NCBI RefSeq assembly: GCF_000775915.1
Contig: NZ_BBLT01000005.1
Location: 310,001-374,000, forward strand
Length of the DNA stretch: 64,000 bases
Source: Sporocytophaga myxococcoides
Lineage (GTDB): Bacteria; Bacteroidota; Bacteroidia; Cytophagales; Cytophagaceae
Direction of reading: 5' to 3'
The notes beneath the pieces were generated by a model, which saw only the letters and a program-made list of their open reading frames with translations, was not told where the DNA came from and ran no database searches. Numbering within the stretch: position 1 is the stretch's first letter; each line of letters begins with the position of its first letter. This document shows positions 58,801 to 64,000 of the stretch, piece after piece. Position numbers and translations under genes: made by a program.

Positions 58801-61254
58801 ATCTTTCACCGGACTGCACAATCCATTGCCAGTTGAAGAAAGGTATAGTTTTATGGAAGCTTTTGCTGTATCAGCAGAAGAAGGTTCGTATGTCGCATTT
58901 AATGAGGTTGCTGAAGGCTTGAAAGTTCCGTTCCCTTCAGAAGACCATAATATACCGGTTGCTCCTTCTACAAAACCATTTAGCTGAATAATGTCTTTTT
59001 TACATAACTCTTTGTCTGGACCAGCTTCCACTCTGGGTGGTCTGGTCAGGTTGATAATCATTTGGTCAGATACAGTTCCACATGGATTATGTTCTGGTGT
59101 TAGATTTAAAACAATGTTCGCAGCACCCAACTCTCCTTTTCCAGGAATATAAGTTGCATTTAAAGTATTGGCATCCGGAAGAAATGTTCCTGTTCCTCCC
59201 GTCCATTTTCCGGCGGTACCTCCTTTGATGCTTCCATTTAAAAGAATGACTGCATTGTTTGAGCATACTGTAGTATCTTTTCCTGCATCAGCTATAGATG
59301 GCGGTGCCACTATAATTTTTGTCTTGCTGCTTACAGGAGCGCATAATCCATTACTTGTTGCTGTTAAAGTAAGTTCAATAGATCCACTTTCCAACTCTTC
59401 CTTTGTTGGTGAATAAACAGGGTTTACTCTGTTTCTGTTAGGAATAAAATTTCCATTTCCTCCTGACCAAGTCACCTTAGATGCATTCGTCACCACTCCG
59501 GAAAGTTGTACAGTGGTAGTATTAGAACAGATATTAGAGGTCGGTCCTGCATTGACTGTAGGAAGAGGAGTAAAGAATATTCTCATTGTATCTGTTACGG
59601 AGGGGCAACCTGATGTAGGATTTGAAGTTAGAAATAACTTCACCATTCCAGCAGTTTTTTCAGCAGCAGTAGGAGTATAGCCAGCATTCAGATCATTAAT
59701 ATTGGAGAATGTTCCATTTCCTCCTGACCATTTTCCACCAGTAGCTCCTGTAATTTTACCGCTCAGGATAAATGTTGTTATATCCGCACAAACAGTAGTA
59801 TCATTGGGAGCAAGAGGAGCATTTCTGCTTTCTGCATCTACTGTAACATTTTGAACGGTGTAGTTAAGTTTTTTCTCAATCACATTGGCATACCACCAGG
59901 TATTAATAGATTCTGGGCAAGTAGGTACGCAGTCGTTGTATCCTCTGTTCCTCCATTTATGACAGCCGCCTGTACATCCTGTCAGGTTTACTGTTCCGTC
60001 TAGGTTTGACCCTGCTATAATTTTGGAATCATCCCAGTACAATTTAGGAACCGTGTTTCCTCCCTTTTTAGGAGCATATAATTCAACTATGTAACCGTTT
60101 AAATGGTTTTCTACATCATACAATGGCAAATGTGTTAATCCATTAAAGTAATTAACATTTATATCAAAGGTTTTATTTGCAGGTACTACATTGCCTAAAC
60201 CATCTTTTGTATTCCATGGAATACAGTTATATCCGGCTTTTACAGTTGTGTTGAATAGTATGTCTGATGTACCTTTTTGATATCCTGCCTGGCCATTGAA
60301 TTCAAAGAGAATTTCAACAGTTCCTGTTTTGTCAGTATAGATTTCTATACATCTGTTGTTCGGGTCACAGCCAGTAATTTTAGGATCTTGTGTGAGGCTT
60401 CCGAATCTTCCCACAGGAAAGCAGTTAGTATCTGGCTCTGTAAGGAAAAGTTTATATTCAGGATAGGTATAGTTTCCGATTTTGGATTGTCTGTCAAATT
60501 CAGCATTACCCGTTTTGGTGGTACCGGTAGAATTAGCAGAGATAGAAAATCCGAAAGGCTGAATACCATTAAAATTCAATGAAGTAATAATACTGTCTTT
60601 TGCATAGACATACATGGTGGTTACAAATCTATTGGCATCGGCATTTGTTGTAAAATCCCATGCTTTGGACCAAAGTCTTCCGGTTTGGATTTTATTTGTA
60701 GAGGGATTAGCTACTGTAATGTCAAAATAGGTGAAAATCCTTTTTTCCGGTGTAGGAGTGGTGGATGATTTGGGGTTAAATTCAATGTGATAAGTACCCG
60801 GTCCCGGAGGAGTAAATTCCAAAGCATTGTAACCGCCCCCACCTACAATTTGACTAGGGCCATTATAAGCTTTGTCATATGAATCAATATATCCGGCTCC
60901 GGATTTGGGGAGTCGGTATGTGTTGGTTGTTCCTGCAACAGGGGTAAGCCCTGGAATGGGCACAGCGTTGTTGGATTCATCCATAAGACGGAAGAAAACA
61001 TCATCATTGGTTTGCTTGAAACCCATGTATATCTTTTCGCCCGGATTACACACCTGAATATTCAATCTGTAGTCTTCCGGAGCATTAAAAGTTGCAAATG
61101 GTCTCGATAATGTGTTCAGGTCAAATATCTGAACATAACCATTTGAAGATGATGTGGGCATCAATTGTCTGGTTCCTTCAGAGTATGTTTTAAAACATAT
61201 TGAAAGGCACATCGACAAAATAAAAATTTTAGTCTTGGTATAAGTTAACCCCAT
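49897..61254 (-). CDS. Giant repeat adhesin-like protein with T9SS type B sorting domain
   Basis: A 3785-residue secreted protein. A signal peptide (ILSMCLSICFKTYSEG) and a Bacteroidota-type N-terminal region (to about 470) lead into about 32 tandem repeats, residues about 480-3300, average spacing near 88. Each runs AGPDQxVCxxxxxIxLxG, WSxxGxGTFxPxxxxLNAxY and LTLTSTGNGxC, so each carries a Cys in its first strand. Three PKD-like segments follow (ADAGKDLDVC, YEWYNLKG). The C-terminus (about 3695-3785, FNRWGEVIF and WDGTYRGE) is the gliding-motility-associated type B domain that directs export by the T9SS. Role: surface-attached adhesin-like filament, inferred. A strong terminator lies after it, and a PorP/SprF gene diverges from its start. 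Confidence 0.92.
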   Translation of the reverse strand: MGLTYTKTKIFILSMCLSICFKTYSEGTRQLMPTSSSNGYVQIFDLNTLSRPFATFNAPEDYRLNIQVCNPGEKIYMGFKQTNDDVFFRLMDESNNAVPIPGLTPVAGTTNTYRLPKSGAGYIDSYDKAYNGPSQIVGGGGYNALEFTPPGPGTYHIEFNPKSSTTPTPEKRIFTYFDITVANPSTNKIQTGRLWSKAWDFTTNADANRFVTTMYVYAKDSIITSLNFNGIQPFGFSISANSTGTTKTGNAEFDRQSKIGNYTYPEYKLFLTEPDTNCFPVGRFGSLTQDPKITGCDPNNRCIEIYTDKTGTVEILFEFNGQAGYQKGTSDILFNTTVKAGYNCIPWNTKDGLGNVVPANKTFDINVNYFNGLTHLPLYDVENHLNGYIVELYAPKKGGNTVPKLYWDDSKIIAGSNLDGTVNLTGCTGGCHKWRNRGYNDCVPTCPESINTWWYANVIEKKLNYTVQNVTVDAESRNAPLAPNDTTVCADITTFILSGKITGATGGKWSGGNGTFSNINDLNAGYTPTAAEKTAGMVKLFLTSNPTSGCPSVTDTMRIFFTPLPTVNAGPTSNICSNTTTVQLSGVVTNASKVTWSGGNGNFIPNRNRVNPVYSPTKEELESGSIELTLTATSNGLCAPVSSKTKIIVAPPSIADAGKDTTVCSNNAVILLNGSIKGGTAGKWTGGTGTFLPDANTLNATYIPGKGELGAANIVLNLTPEHNPCGTVSDQMIINLTRPPRVEAGPDKELCKKDIIQLNGFVEGATGILWSSEGNGTFKPSATSLNATYEPSSADTAKASIKLYLSSTGNGLCSPVKDSLIVKFRPSPKIVVNQNLVACENNPNVVLSAKISGASGILWSSVNYGTFTPSASHLNVTYIPSSKDLADNLAIINITSVGNDFNCSSSTEKILILIDPAPTVDAGPAQTLCANNANITLKGTATLGTSVTWSGGNGIFTPSKDSLNAVYTPTPSEIASGKLKLTLTAQKPSCLPVSDDVEITFTPGPIVKAGPAQSVCENNAQVTLNGTVSFGAGVWSGGSGTFSPNNTSLVTTYTPSAAEIASGFAKLYLTSSNNGNCKSETDSLEITIIKAPVVTTSNSVNVCKNNPTIDLDGKVTLPAKGGMWSGGKGVFSPNANTIKAIYTPTADEINSGSLKLTLSSTDNGLCNSSFAYLNITFTPSPEVDAGPGQDLCSNTPGIQLNGSKTVAGGIVWSGGNGKFTPNATAINAVYSPSVAEVIAGSVTLTIVTTDNGNCNPVSDNVTFKLLPAPEVNAGPDQFVCGTETAIVFNYGTFKNATGTTWSSNGNGSFLPNNSIINATYNITANDKSRGSVTFTLTTTGTGVCPPVSDDMVVTFTTVPVIDAGPDQFICTNDLPIRLNAIGSRSTWTGGSGTFTPDAKTLNAIYTPSPSELSSGVVKLKITTDAVGSCPPVSDEITFRIPKGPEIEAGPDQIVCGNTPNVSLNGKVGNAKGALWSTNGTGSFLPDRSSLTATYVPSSADTSAGSVILTLTSIGNDTCSLVSDRLTVTFKDAVVVDAGPEQTLCANVSGIPLHGVVVNASGGTWSGGSGSYAPNASSLNATYIPSATEVNSKKIVLTLTSVSDGICPPQSDQVTFILQDAPKVDAGPDQTVCANTSFIKLAGSFANAGGIIWKSSGSGTFAPDASQKDASYYVSSQDTVIKKITLTISTTGNGVCNPAEDKMTLTITPIPTVDAGPDQELCENVTSVTLSGKINVATGGSWTSTGTGTFSSNGINAIYKPSTADLKKGILTFTLTSTGNGACVPGKDAMTVKFTPMPRANAGNDFTICESSSSITLNGTIEAASGGVWSTSGDGTFANRNNVNTTYNLGGGDISKGNVTLTLKSLGNGACPEAVSSIKVTILPLPKVNAGPDQTVCADVSEVSLSGTITNYSSALWISQGTGTFLPNSSDLNAKYKPSAEDIAAKQIKITLKGVGNAPCATLTDDMLINITPLVTVNAGPDQKVCSDVTGIQLTGNVTVAAGQQWSTTGTGTFSPNANALNPVYIPSKTDKDAGKVTFKILSTGNGTCNAVTDFSDVSFTPAPTVKAGPDLEICEDATSVSLTGVVTIATGGNWSTSGDGGFNPTANQLNTSYLIGNADKTPGSIIRLVLTTTGNGLCQPVRDTLNIIVKPLSVVNAGGDQVVCEDVAGIPLAGSVLNATGGIWKSSGAGTFSPNASILNATYIPSAAERTSGKVQLTLTATGTGVCNPLSDVMEIAFEKTPVVNAGPDINVCADIGAVQLSATVTYATGVKWNTSGDGNFSPDHITNNPMYLIGYNDSINKKVIITATSTGNGNCAAVSDQMVLTISPIPSVDAGPDIVACSDVTSIHLNGKVKVASGGYWISTGSGTFSPGPDNPVAEYLPSASDKLTTTYLILNSAGNGSCNFYSDTLTLRFDTNPKVDAGPDRTVCETDLPIKLEGSGNNATWTSPGGGVFLPDAKVTNGTYMPTASEIAAKTVTLTISSPASGMCPATSDQVTFTIIPGPIVNAGSITSICNTMTTIALAGNVTNGNVIWTSTGKGTFQNANAASTTYNIAADDKLAGVVTLILSSDGNGVCNPIGDTLNLTFDPEVIADPGFDQSLCADVPAFQLSGTAKNYSSIQWSTTGTGGLNNATTLTPDYTPSVTERNNHGSVKVTMKVNGLGNCPPVTKDVLLSLTPAPTANPGLDTIVCSNSQAIPLKATITVAGGAVWSTSGTGTFSPGAQSLIASYIPSENDKSSTVTLTLKTTVNGTCGQVTKDKKIDFVKMPEADAGPDDTICVNAVAGIALNGIVKSVTGSGIWTAMGTGSFSAPTTTLINTYSPSNEEKLAGTFILALKTTGNTVCPEITDYKSVTIQYLPEANAGLDQNVCVDIPGIKLNGSLTRALSGEWTTNGDGTFSPDQFTLNASYIPGVADRTKTGIILSLATKDNGKCAPSTDPLNITFIPLPDGNAGNDTTVCEDAAVVNLNGSVTNSSGVIWTTDGSGKFSPSASSLIATYIPGLSDIKAGGVTLRLKVNGVSQCGGVTKLKHVTINPRPTVYAGPDQRVCEKTEEIKVAGSASNYTSVNWTSSGIGIFGNGNVLSTIYKTDPTDFDAEAINLILEVQGKPGCKPVQDQLTVQFVPKPEVIAGPSQNFCFDAPEILLTGKVINAVNTEWVSSGSGIFIPGRNSLNTKYIPSLEDRISGSVKLSVRNTDVPLCKADGDTLEITFIPMPVSDPGPAIVCDIANGAKLNGKFQNATGVFWTSDGTGTFSPDPKDPGATYYPSMQDKQKGTIHLNLTTTGNGVCNETVAMTTLVIEPKPIADAGKDLDVCISSTPTITANLTGDVSYEWYNLKGILMGSGPNIMLPNLDRDTTLVLRVFDSRPCDQFDTVTVRVFNPPTIGMPGDTCFDQPLYVAAKLRDIPLVTGQYIWSQDGKLMPNQTLPILSVPRPGEYTVTYAFGNCSVSKKIKINPLPVLMGSDKIACENRSTVLSISSTLPSSNYQWSGPGVNATTSAGNLGIIVPLDTSFYQVSVITNDGCRASHDIRVIGVPSPIFSIKDSAFCANKTVMFVARPTNISNIDSLPVTYEWMKNGVSMNNSNDSLLINSEGAYAVKVTIGECDTLLTTKIKLNEVPNPRLPKELDLCMEKREVIKLDAGPGLIYKWSGDVEVNNDTTRILFATDSGFYKVRVINQYQCENEDSTTIKDICPPRLYVPTGLDPNTEGKSTLDIFGKYYTNFQITIFNRWGEVIFMSNDPKEIWDGTYRGEVMPIGVYNYIVTYEGLNERYKGPYKVKGAVTVVR

Positions 61255-61513
61255 AACTTAAATATTTAAACTAGCGTTAGAAATCAAAATGATTTTAAGA
61301 AATTGATTTATTTTTATATTAATTTTAAATATTTGTTAAATGAACGTATTCAAAATTAATTAGTTATCATTGTAATATTTTAATGTTGACCTGTTTATCA
61401 AAGAGATAAAATTAACTCTAAATATTAGAATTTCAATATCTGGTTCATTGATTTGTGCTGAATGTTTAAAAATTTGTTAAATTCGTCGAATATTCTTAAA
61501 AACTTGTATTGAA
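61255..61513. promoter_or_regulatory. Divergent promoter region between giant adhesin and PorP/SprF gene
   Basis: This 259-base AT-rich gap lies between the starts of two divergent genes and must hold both promoters. I could not pick unambiguous TTTG/TAnnTTTG boxes. No ORF was seen. Confidence 0.5.
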
Positions 61514-62542
61514 GTGATAATCAGGTTAAAAATTGTATTTTTTATCTTATTTGCGATTTCATGGAATGGAGCTGCAGGTCAGGATATTCAGTTCTCTCAA
61601 TTTTATGGTGCTCCACTGTATGTAAACCCTGCTTTTGCCGGAAGTACGCATAAAACAAGGCTCGTTCTTCATCAAAGAATACAATGGCCAAAGCTTGATG
61701 GAAAATATATAACCTCATTATTTTCTGCGGATACTTATTTTTCCAAATACAGAAGTGGTCTTGGACTTCAGGTTTATAAGGACTGGCAGGGAAGCAATAC
61801 CATAAATTCCACTGATGTGTCTCTCTCTTATTCATATGAAATTTTCTTAACGTCTAAAATTGTTGTAAGACCGGGATTGCAGTTAGGTTATATTTCCAGA
61901 ACCCTAGATTATTCTGATCTTGCCTTTAGTTATCAATATGATAATAATGGTAATATTGCTCCTGGCTTTGATAACGGGAAGATTAAAAAACAATTCATGG
62001 ATCTTTCTACCGGAGCAGTTATATATACTGAAAATCTGTGGGTAGGTTTTGCTGCAAACCATATCAATACTCCCAATCAATCATTTGTAAATGGAAATGC
62101 ACCTCTTCCTGCAAAATATTCCTTTACTGCAGGCTATCAGATAAACTTTAGTAGAAGACCTGATAAATCAACATTGCAGGAAGAAAAGCAGATAAGTCTG
62201 ATTCCTACTGTTCATTATAAGTTTCAGGGGAAATCGGATCAGACCGATCTTGGTGTTTATGGGGTTTATGATCAATTGATTGCTGGTTTCTGGTACAGAG
62301 GTATTCCGGGTTTAAAGCGTTATAAAAAGGGAGTTCAGAATAATGAGTCCATTGTCGGATTGGTAGGGTGGAAGTATAATAACCTTGCGATTACCTATAG
62401 TTACGATTTTATCGTTTCAAGGCTTGCTCCTGCAAGAAGTGGTGGAGCTCATGAAATTAATCTGACTTATATCTTTAATAAAAGGAAAAAAATCAAACCT
62501 ATGAGGAGAATGCCTTGTCCTCATTTCTATAAAAGTTTTTAA
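61514..62542 (+). CDS. PorP/SprF family outer membrane protein
   Basis: A 342-residue protein with GTG start at 61514 (MIIRLKIVFFILFAISWNGA, signal peptide). The start of the mature protein has the PorP/SprF signature QFYGAPLYVNPAFAGS, followed by strands typical of the Bacteroidota barrel (LVLHQRIQWPKL, SGLGLQVYKDWQGSN, GVQNNESIVGLVGWKYNNLAI). PorP and SprF partner with T9SS cargo such as SprB. It is divergent from the giant adhesin with a type B sorting domain, so it is probably its specific partner. Its stop overlaps that of a convergent lipoprotein gene. Confidence 0.9.
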   Translation: MIIRLKIVFFILFAISWNGAAGQDIQFSQFYGAPLYVNPAFAGSTHKTRLVLHQRIQWPKLDGKYITSLFSADTYFSKYRSGLGLQVYKDWQGSNTINSTDVSLSYSYEIFLTSKIVVRPGLQLGYISRTLDYSDLAFSYQYDNNGNIAPGFDNGKIKKQFMDLSTGAVIYTENLWVGFAANHINTPNQSFVNGNAPLPAKYSFTAGYQINFSRRPDKSTLQEEKQISLIPTVHYKFQGKSDQTDLGVYGVYDQLIAGFWYRGIPGLKRYKKGVQNNESIVGLVGWKYNNLAITYSYDFIVSRLAPARSGGAHEINLTYIFNKRKKIKPMRRMPCPHFYKSF

Positions 62543-62847
62543 TAAATATAAAATTTGAACTGACCGGAAGGTTTGTGTTTCCTCTTTACTTTGCTGGTGT
62601 TGGCATTTAGCTCTGCAAGTTGTTCGTTTTGTTTCTGACGACTTTTCTCAGCCATTCTTTGATTGGCCTTTCTGTTCTTTCTGTTTTTTTCAATTACTTC
62701 CTGAGCGGTTCTCTGGTGATAACCTTTGAGTTGTTCCTTTTCAGCATCATTCATATTATACATCTTTCCTGTCAGGCAGGAGCTTAGAGTAATACAAATT
62801 AATACAGCTATGAATTTATTAGGGAATATATGATTTAGAACAGTCAC
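62539..62847 (-). CDS. Small lipoprotein
   Basis: A 102-residue product with a lipobox (LISSC-like CITLSSCLTG, Cys24) and a highly charged, Gln/Lys/Asn-rich helical tail (AEKEQLKGYHQRTAQEVIEK). It converges on the PorP/SprF gene with overlapping stops. I recognise no family. The charged coiled tail might contact peptidoglycan; this is inference. Confidence 0.6.
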   Translation of the reverse strand: MTVLNHIFPNKFIAVLICITLSSCLTGKMYNMNDAEKEQLKGYHQRTAQEVIEKNRKNRKANQRMAEKSRQKQNEQLAELNANTSKVKRKHKPSGQFKFYIY

Positions 62848-63148
62848 TATAGGGAATAGTTTTGGTTAATTATTTTATTGACAATTATTTGTTACCAAAA
62901 TTTCAACGTTCAAACATACCATGTCTTACAGGTAATTTTATTTTCGGGAGAATGAGTTCTTCAAAAATAATCTATTTTTTGAAATTGCCATCTATTTTTA
63001 TCTCTACATATAAAAAACGTCACTTTTTCATATGCCAGCCGTACAAACGTGATATTTTGAATTACTGTAAAGATTAAAAAGTAACCAGAATGTCCGGAAA
63101 AACCCGGAATTTGTACGTTTAGACACTAAATTTTAAATAATATCCTAT
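62848..63148. other. Intergenic region before TPR gene
   Basis: About 300 bases, AT-rich. A weak hairpin (TCCGG, loop AAAAAC, CCGGA at 63093-63108) lies near its right end. The promoter of the next gene must be here. No supported gene. Confidence 0.4.
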
Positions 63149-64000
63149 ATGACCTTTTTTTTGAGAGGGGCCCTCATTATGATTGCAATGACTTCCGCAA
63201 TAGCTGCATATTCACAGAATAATTCAAAAGCTGCCAGAAAATATACTGACAAAGCCTTAGAGTATTTCAAAGCAGAAGATTATGAAACGGCCCTCACGTA
63301 TTTTTTAAAATCAGATAGCCTTGATGGAAATGATCAAGATGTTTCTTATTTAATCAGCCTTTCTTTTTTCAGATCTGATCAAAAGCTAAAAGCATTACCT
63401 TTTTTATTGAAAGCTAAAGCAGGAGGAATCAAAGAGCCTGAGTTAGAGCTTTATCTTGGAGAAGCTTATCATCTGTCACATAAGTTTGATAAAGCAATAG
63501 AACACCTTACTTTATATAGATCTACACTGCGCTCTTCTGAAAAGGAAACAGTTAAAGAAGTAAATGATTTGATACAAAATTGCAAAAATGGAATAGAATT
63601 GGTGAAAACTCCAGTGGAGGTTAAAATCAAAAATCTTGGGAATGTCATTAACAGTGCATTTCCGGACTATATGCCTGCTTTGTCTGCAGATGAGTCTTTG
63701 CTGATTTTTACATCAAGGAGGGATAATAGTACCGGAGGGCTTAAAATTAATAACTTGTATTTTGAGGATATATATATATCTACTAAAAAAGATGATAAAT
63801 GGTCAACTCCCGAAAAGCTAGGCAATGGCATTAATACTCCATCTCACGATGCATGTGTTGGAATTTCACCAGACGGACAGCAGATTTTTATTTATAAAGA
63901 TGGAGGAGAGTATTTCGGGGATTTATTTGTAAGTACCTTATCCGGTAAGACCTGGTCTATACCTAAAAGCCTTGGGCCTAATATCAATACTCGTTCCTGG
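63149..64000 (+). CDS. TPR and PD40 (WD40-like) protein, 3' end outside window; possible OmpA-type protein of the T9SS/gliding unit
   Basis: ATG at 63149 opens 284 codons that run past the window end. A signal peptide (MTFFLRGALIMIAMTSAIAA, cut near YSQN) is followed by TPR-like helices (ARKYTDKALEYFKAEDYETA, YLGEAYHLSHKFDKAIEHL) to about residue 150. PD40-like propeller blades start about 175 (NSAFPDYMPALSADESLLIF, SPDGQQIFIYKDG, KSLGPNINT). In Bacteroidota this order usually continues into a CarboxypepD_reg-like and an OmpA domain (PorE-like), often beside PorP/SprF genes. The gene is incomplete here, so the C-terminal domain cannot be checked. Confidence 0.82.
   Translation, partial: MTFFLRGALIMIAMTSAIAAYSQNNSKAARKYTDKALEYFKAEDYETALTYFLKSDSLDGNDQDVSYLISLSFFRSDQKLKALPFLLKAKAGGIKEPELELYLGEAYHLSHKFDKAIEHLTLYRSTLRSSEKETVKEVNDLIQNCKNGIELVKTPVEVKIKNLGNVINSAFPDYMPALSADESLLIFTSRRDNSTGGLKINNLYFEDIYISTKKDDKWSTPEKLGNGINTPSHDACVGISPDGQQIFIYKDGGEYFGDLFVSTLSGKTWSIPKSLGPNINTRSW

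Noticed and set aside
50900-59800. Possible CRISPR-like or tandem DNA array
   Set aside because: The periodicity (about 264 bases) is that of diverged protein repeats; no short identical DNA repeats with unique spacers are present.
49897-61254. Series of plus-strand ORFs opposite the giant adhesin (for example 51560-51856, 55727-55984, 58352-58624)
   Set aside because: They recur with the repeat period of the minus-strand protein and are mirror frames of its repeats.
62862-63077. 71-codon ORF before the TPR gene
   Set aside because: Composition not protein-like and overlaps the expected promoter region.

Overview
The window looks like chromosome of a gliding, polymer-degrading member of the Bacteroidota, most likely order Cytophagales (Cytophaga/Sporocytophaga-like). 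The signs are: a C-terminal type B sorting domain of the type IX secretion system (T9SS) on a giant surface protein, a PorP/SprF-type membrane protein and a TPR/PD40 protein beside it, a SprB-repeat protein, many lipoproteins, AT-rich intergenic DNA without clear Shine-Dalgarno sites, and a TTTG/TAnnTTTG-type promoter. The genus is inferred, not proven.

Layout. 1-2080: the 3' end of an Rhs polymorphic toxin, a small lipoprotein-like gene with a run of nine G, then a debris field with two copies of a group II intron-like 5' end bracketing an orphan Rhs C-terminal fragment. 2080-6530: an exported protein of unknown role and a SprB-repeat surface protein whose first repeat is split by a beta-helix-like insert. 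7096-18678: thirteen tightly packed or overlapping genes for a type II secretion / type IV pilus-like machine (GspG, prepilin peptidase, GspE, GspD, GspL, GspM, an FN3-like lipoprotein, GspC, a MORN-type protein, GspK-, GspI- and GspJ-like pseudopilins, GspF). No retraction ATPase is present. 18762-19457: a secreted 3D-domain protein.

20016-37308: the most striking region, a two-gene Tc (toxin complex) system. The first gene encodes a TcB-TcC fusion (SpvB, FG-GAP, Rhs shell) ending in a variable effector with a deaminase-like HAE...CX4C motif. The second encodes a 3102-residue TcA translocator. The tail and cargo of an ABC toxin are thus encoded in a non-proteobacterial genome, next to a secretion operon. 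A strong terminator follows.

37462-40252 (minus): a YceI-like protein, a DUF5777-like barrel and two one-heme c-type cytochrome lipoproteins, with a nested inverted-repeat element between them. 40835-45061 (plus): ordinary single genes (Crp/Fnr regulator, DinB-like, metallo-beta-lactamase fold, SRPBCC, GlxA/AraC regulator). 45062-46225: a tRNA-like 3' fragment, an unknown gene and a frameshifted MORN lipoprotein, which look like island debris. 46255-49761 (minus): PolX, thioredoxin, an ArsR-type regulator and a carboxypeptidase-regulatory-domain protein. 49897-61254 (minus): a 3785-residue adhesin-like protein of about 32 repeats of roughly 88 residues with a T9SS sorting domain, divergent from a PorP/SprF gene. 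The window ends inside a TPR/PD40 gene (63149 onward); these three probably form one T9SS/gliding-type surface unit.

All functional names are from sequence reading only; no database search was run.
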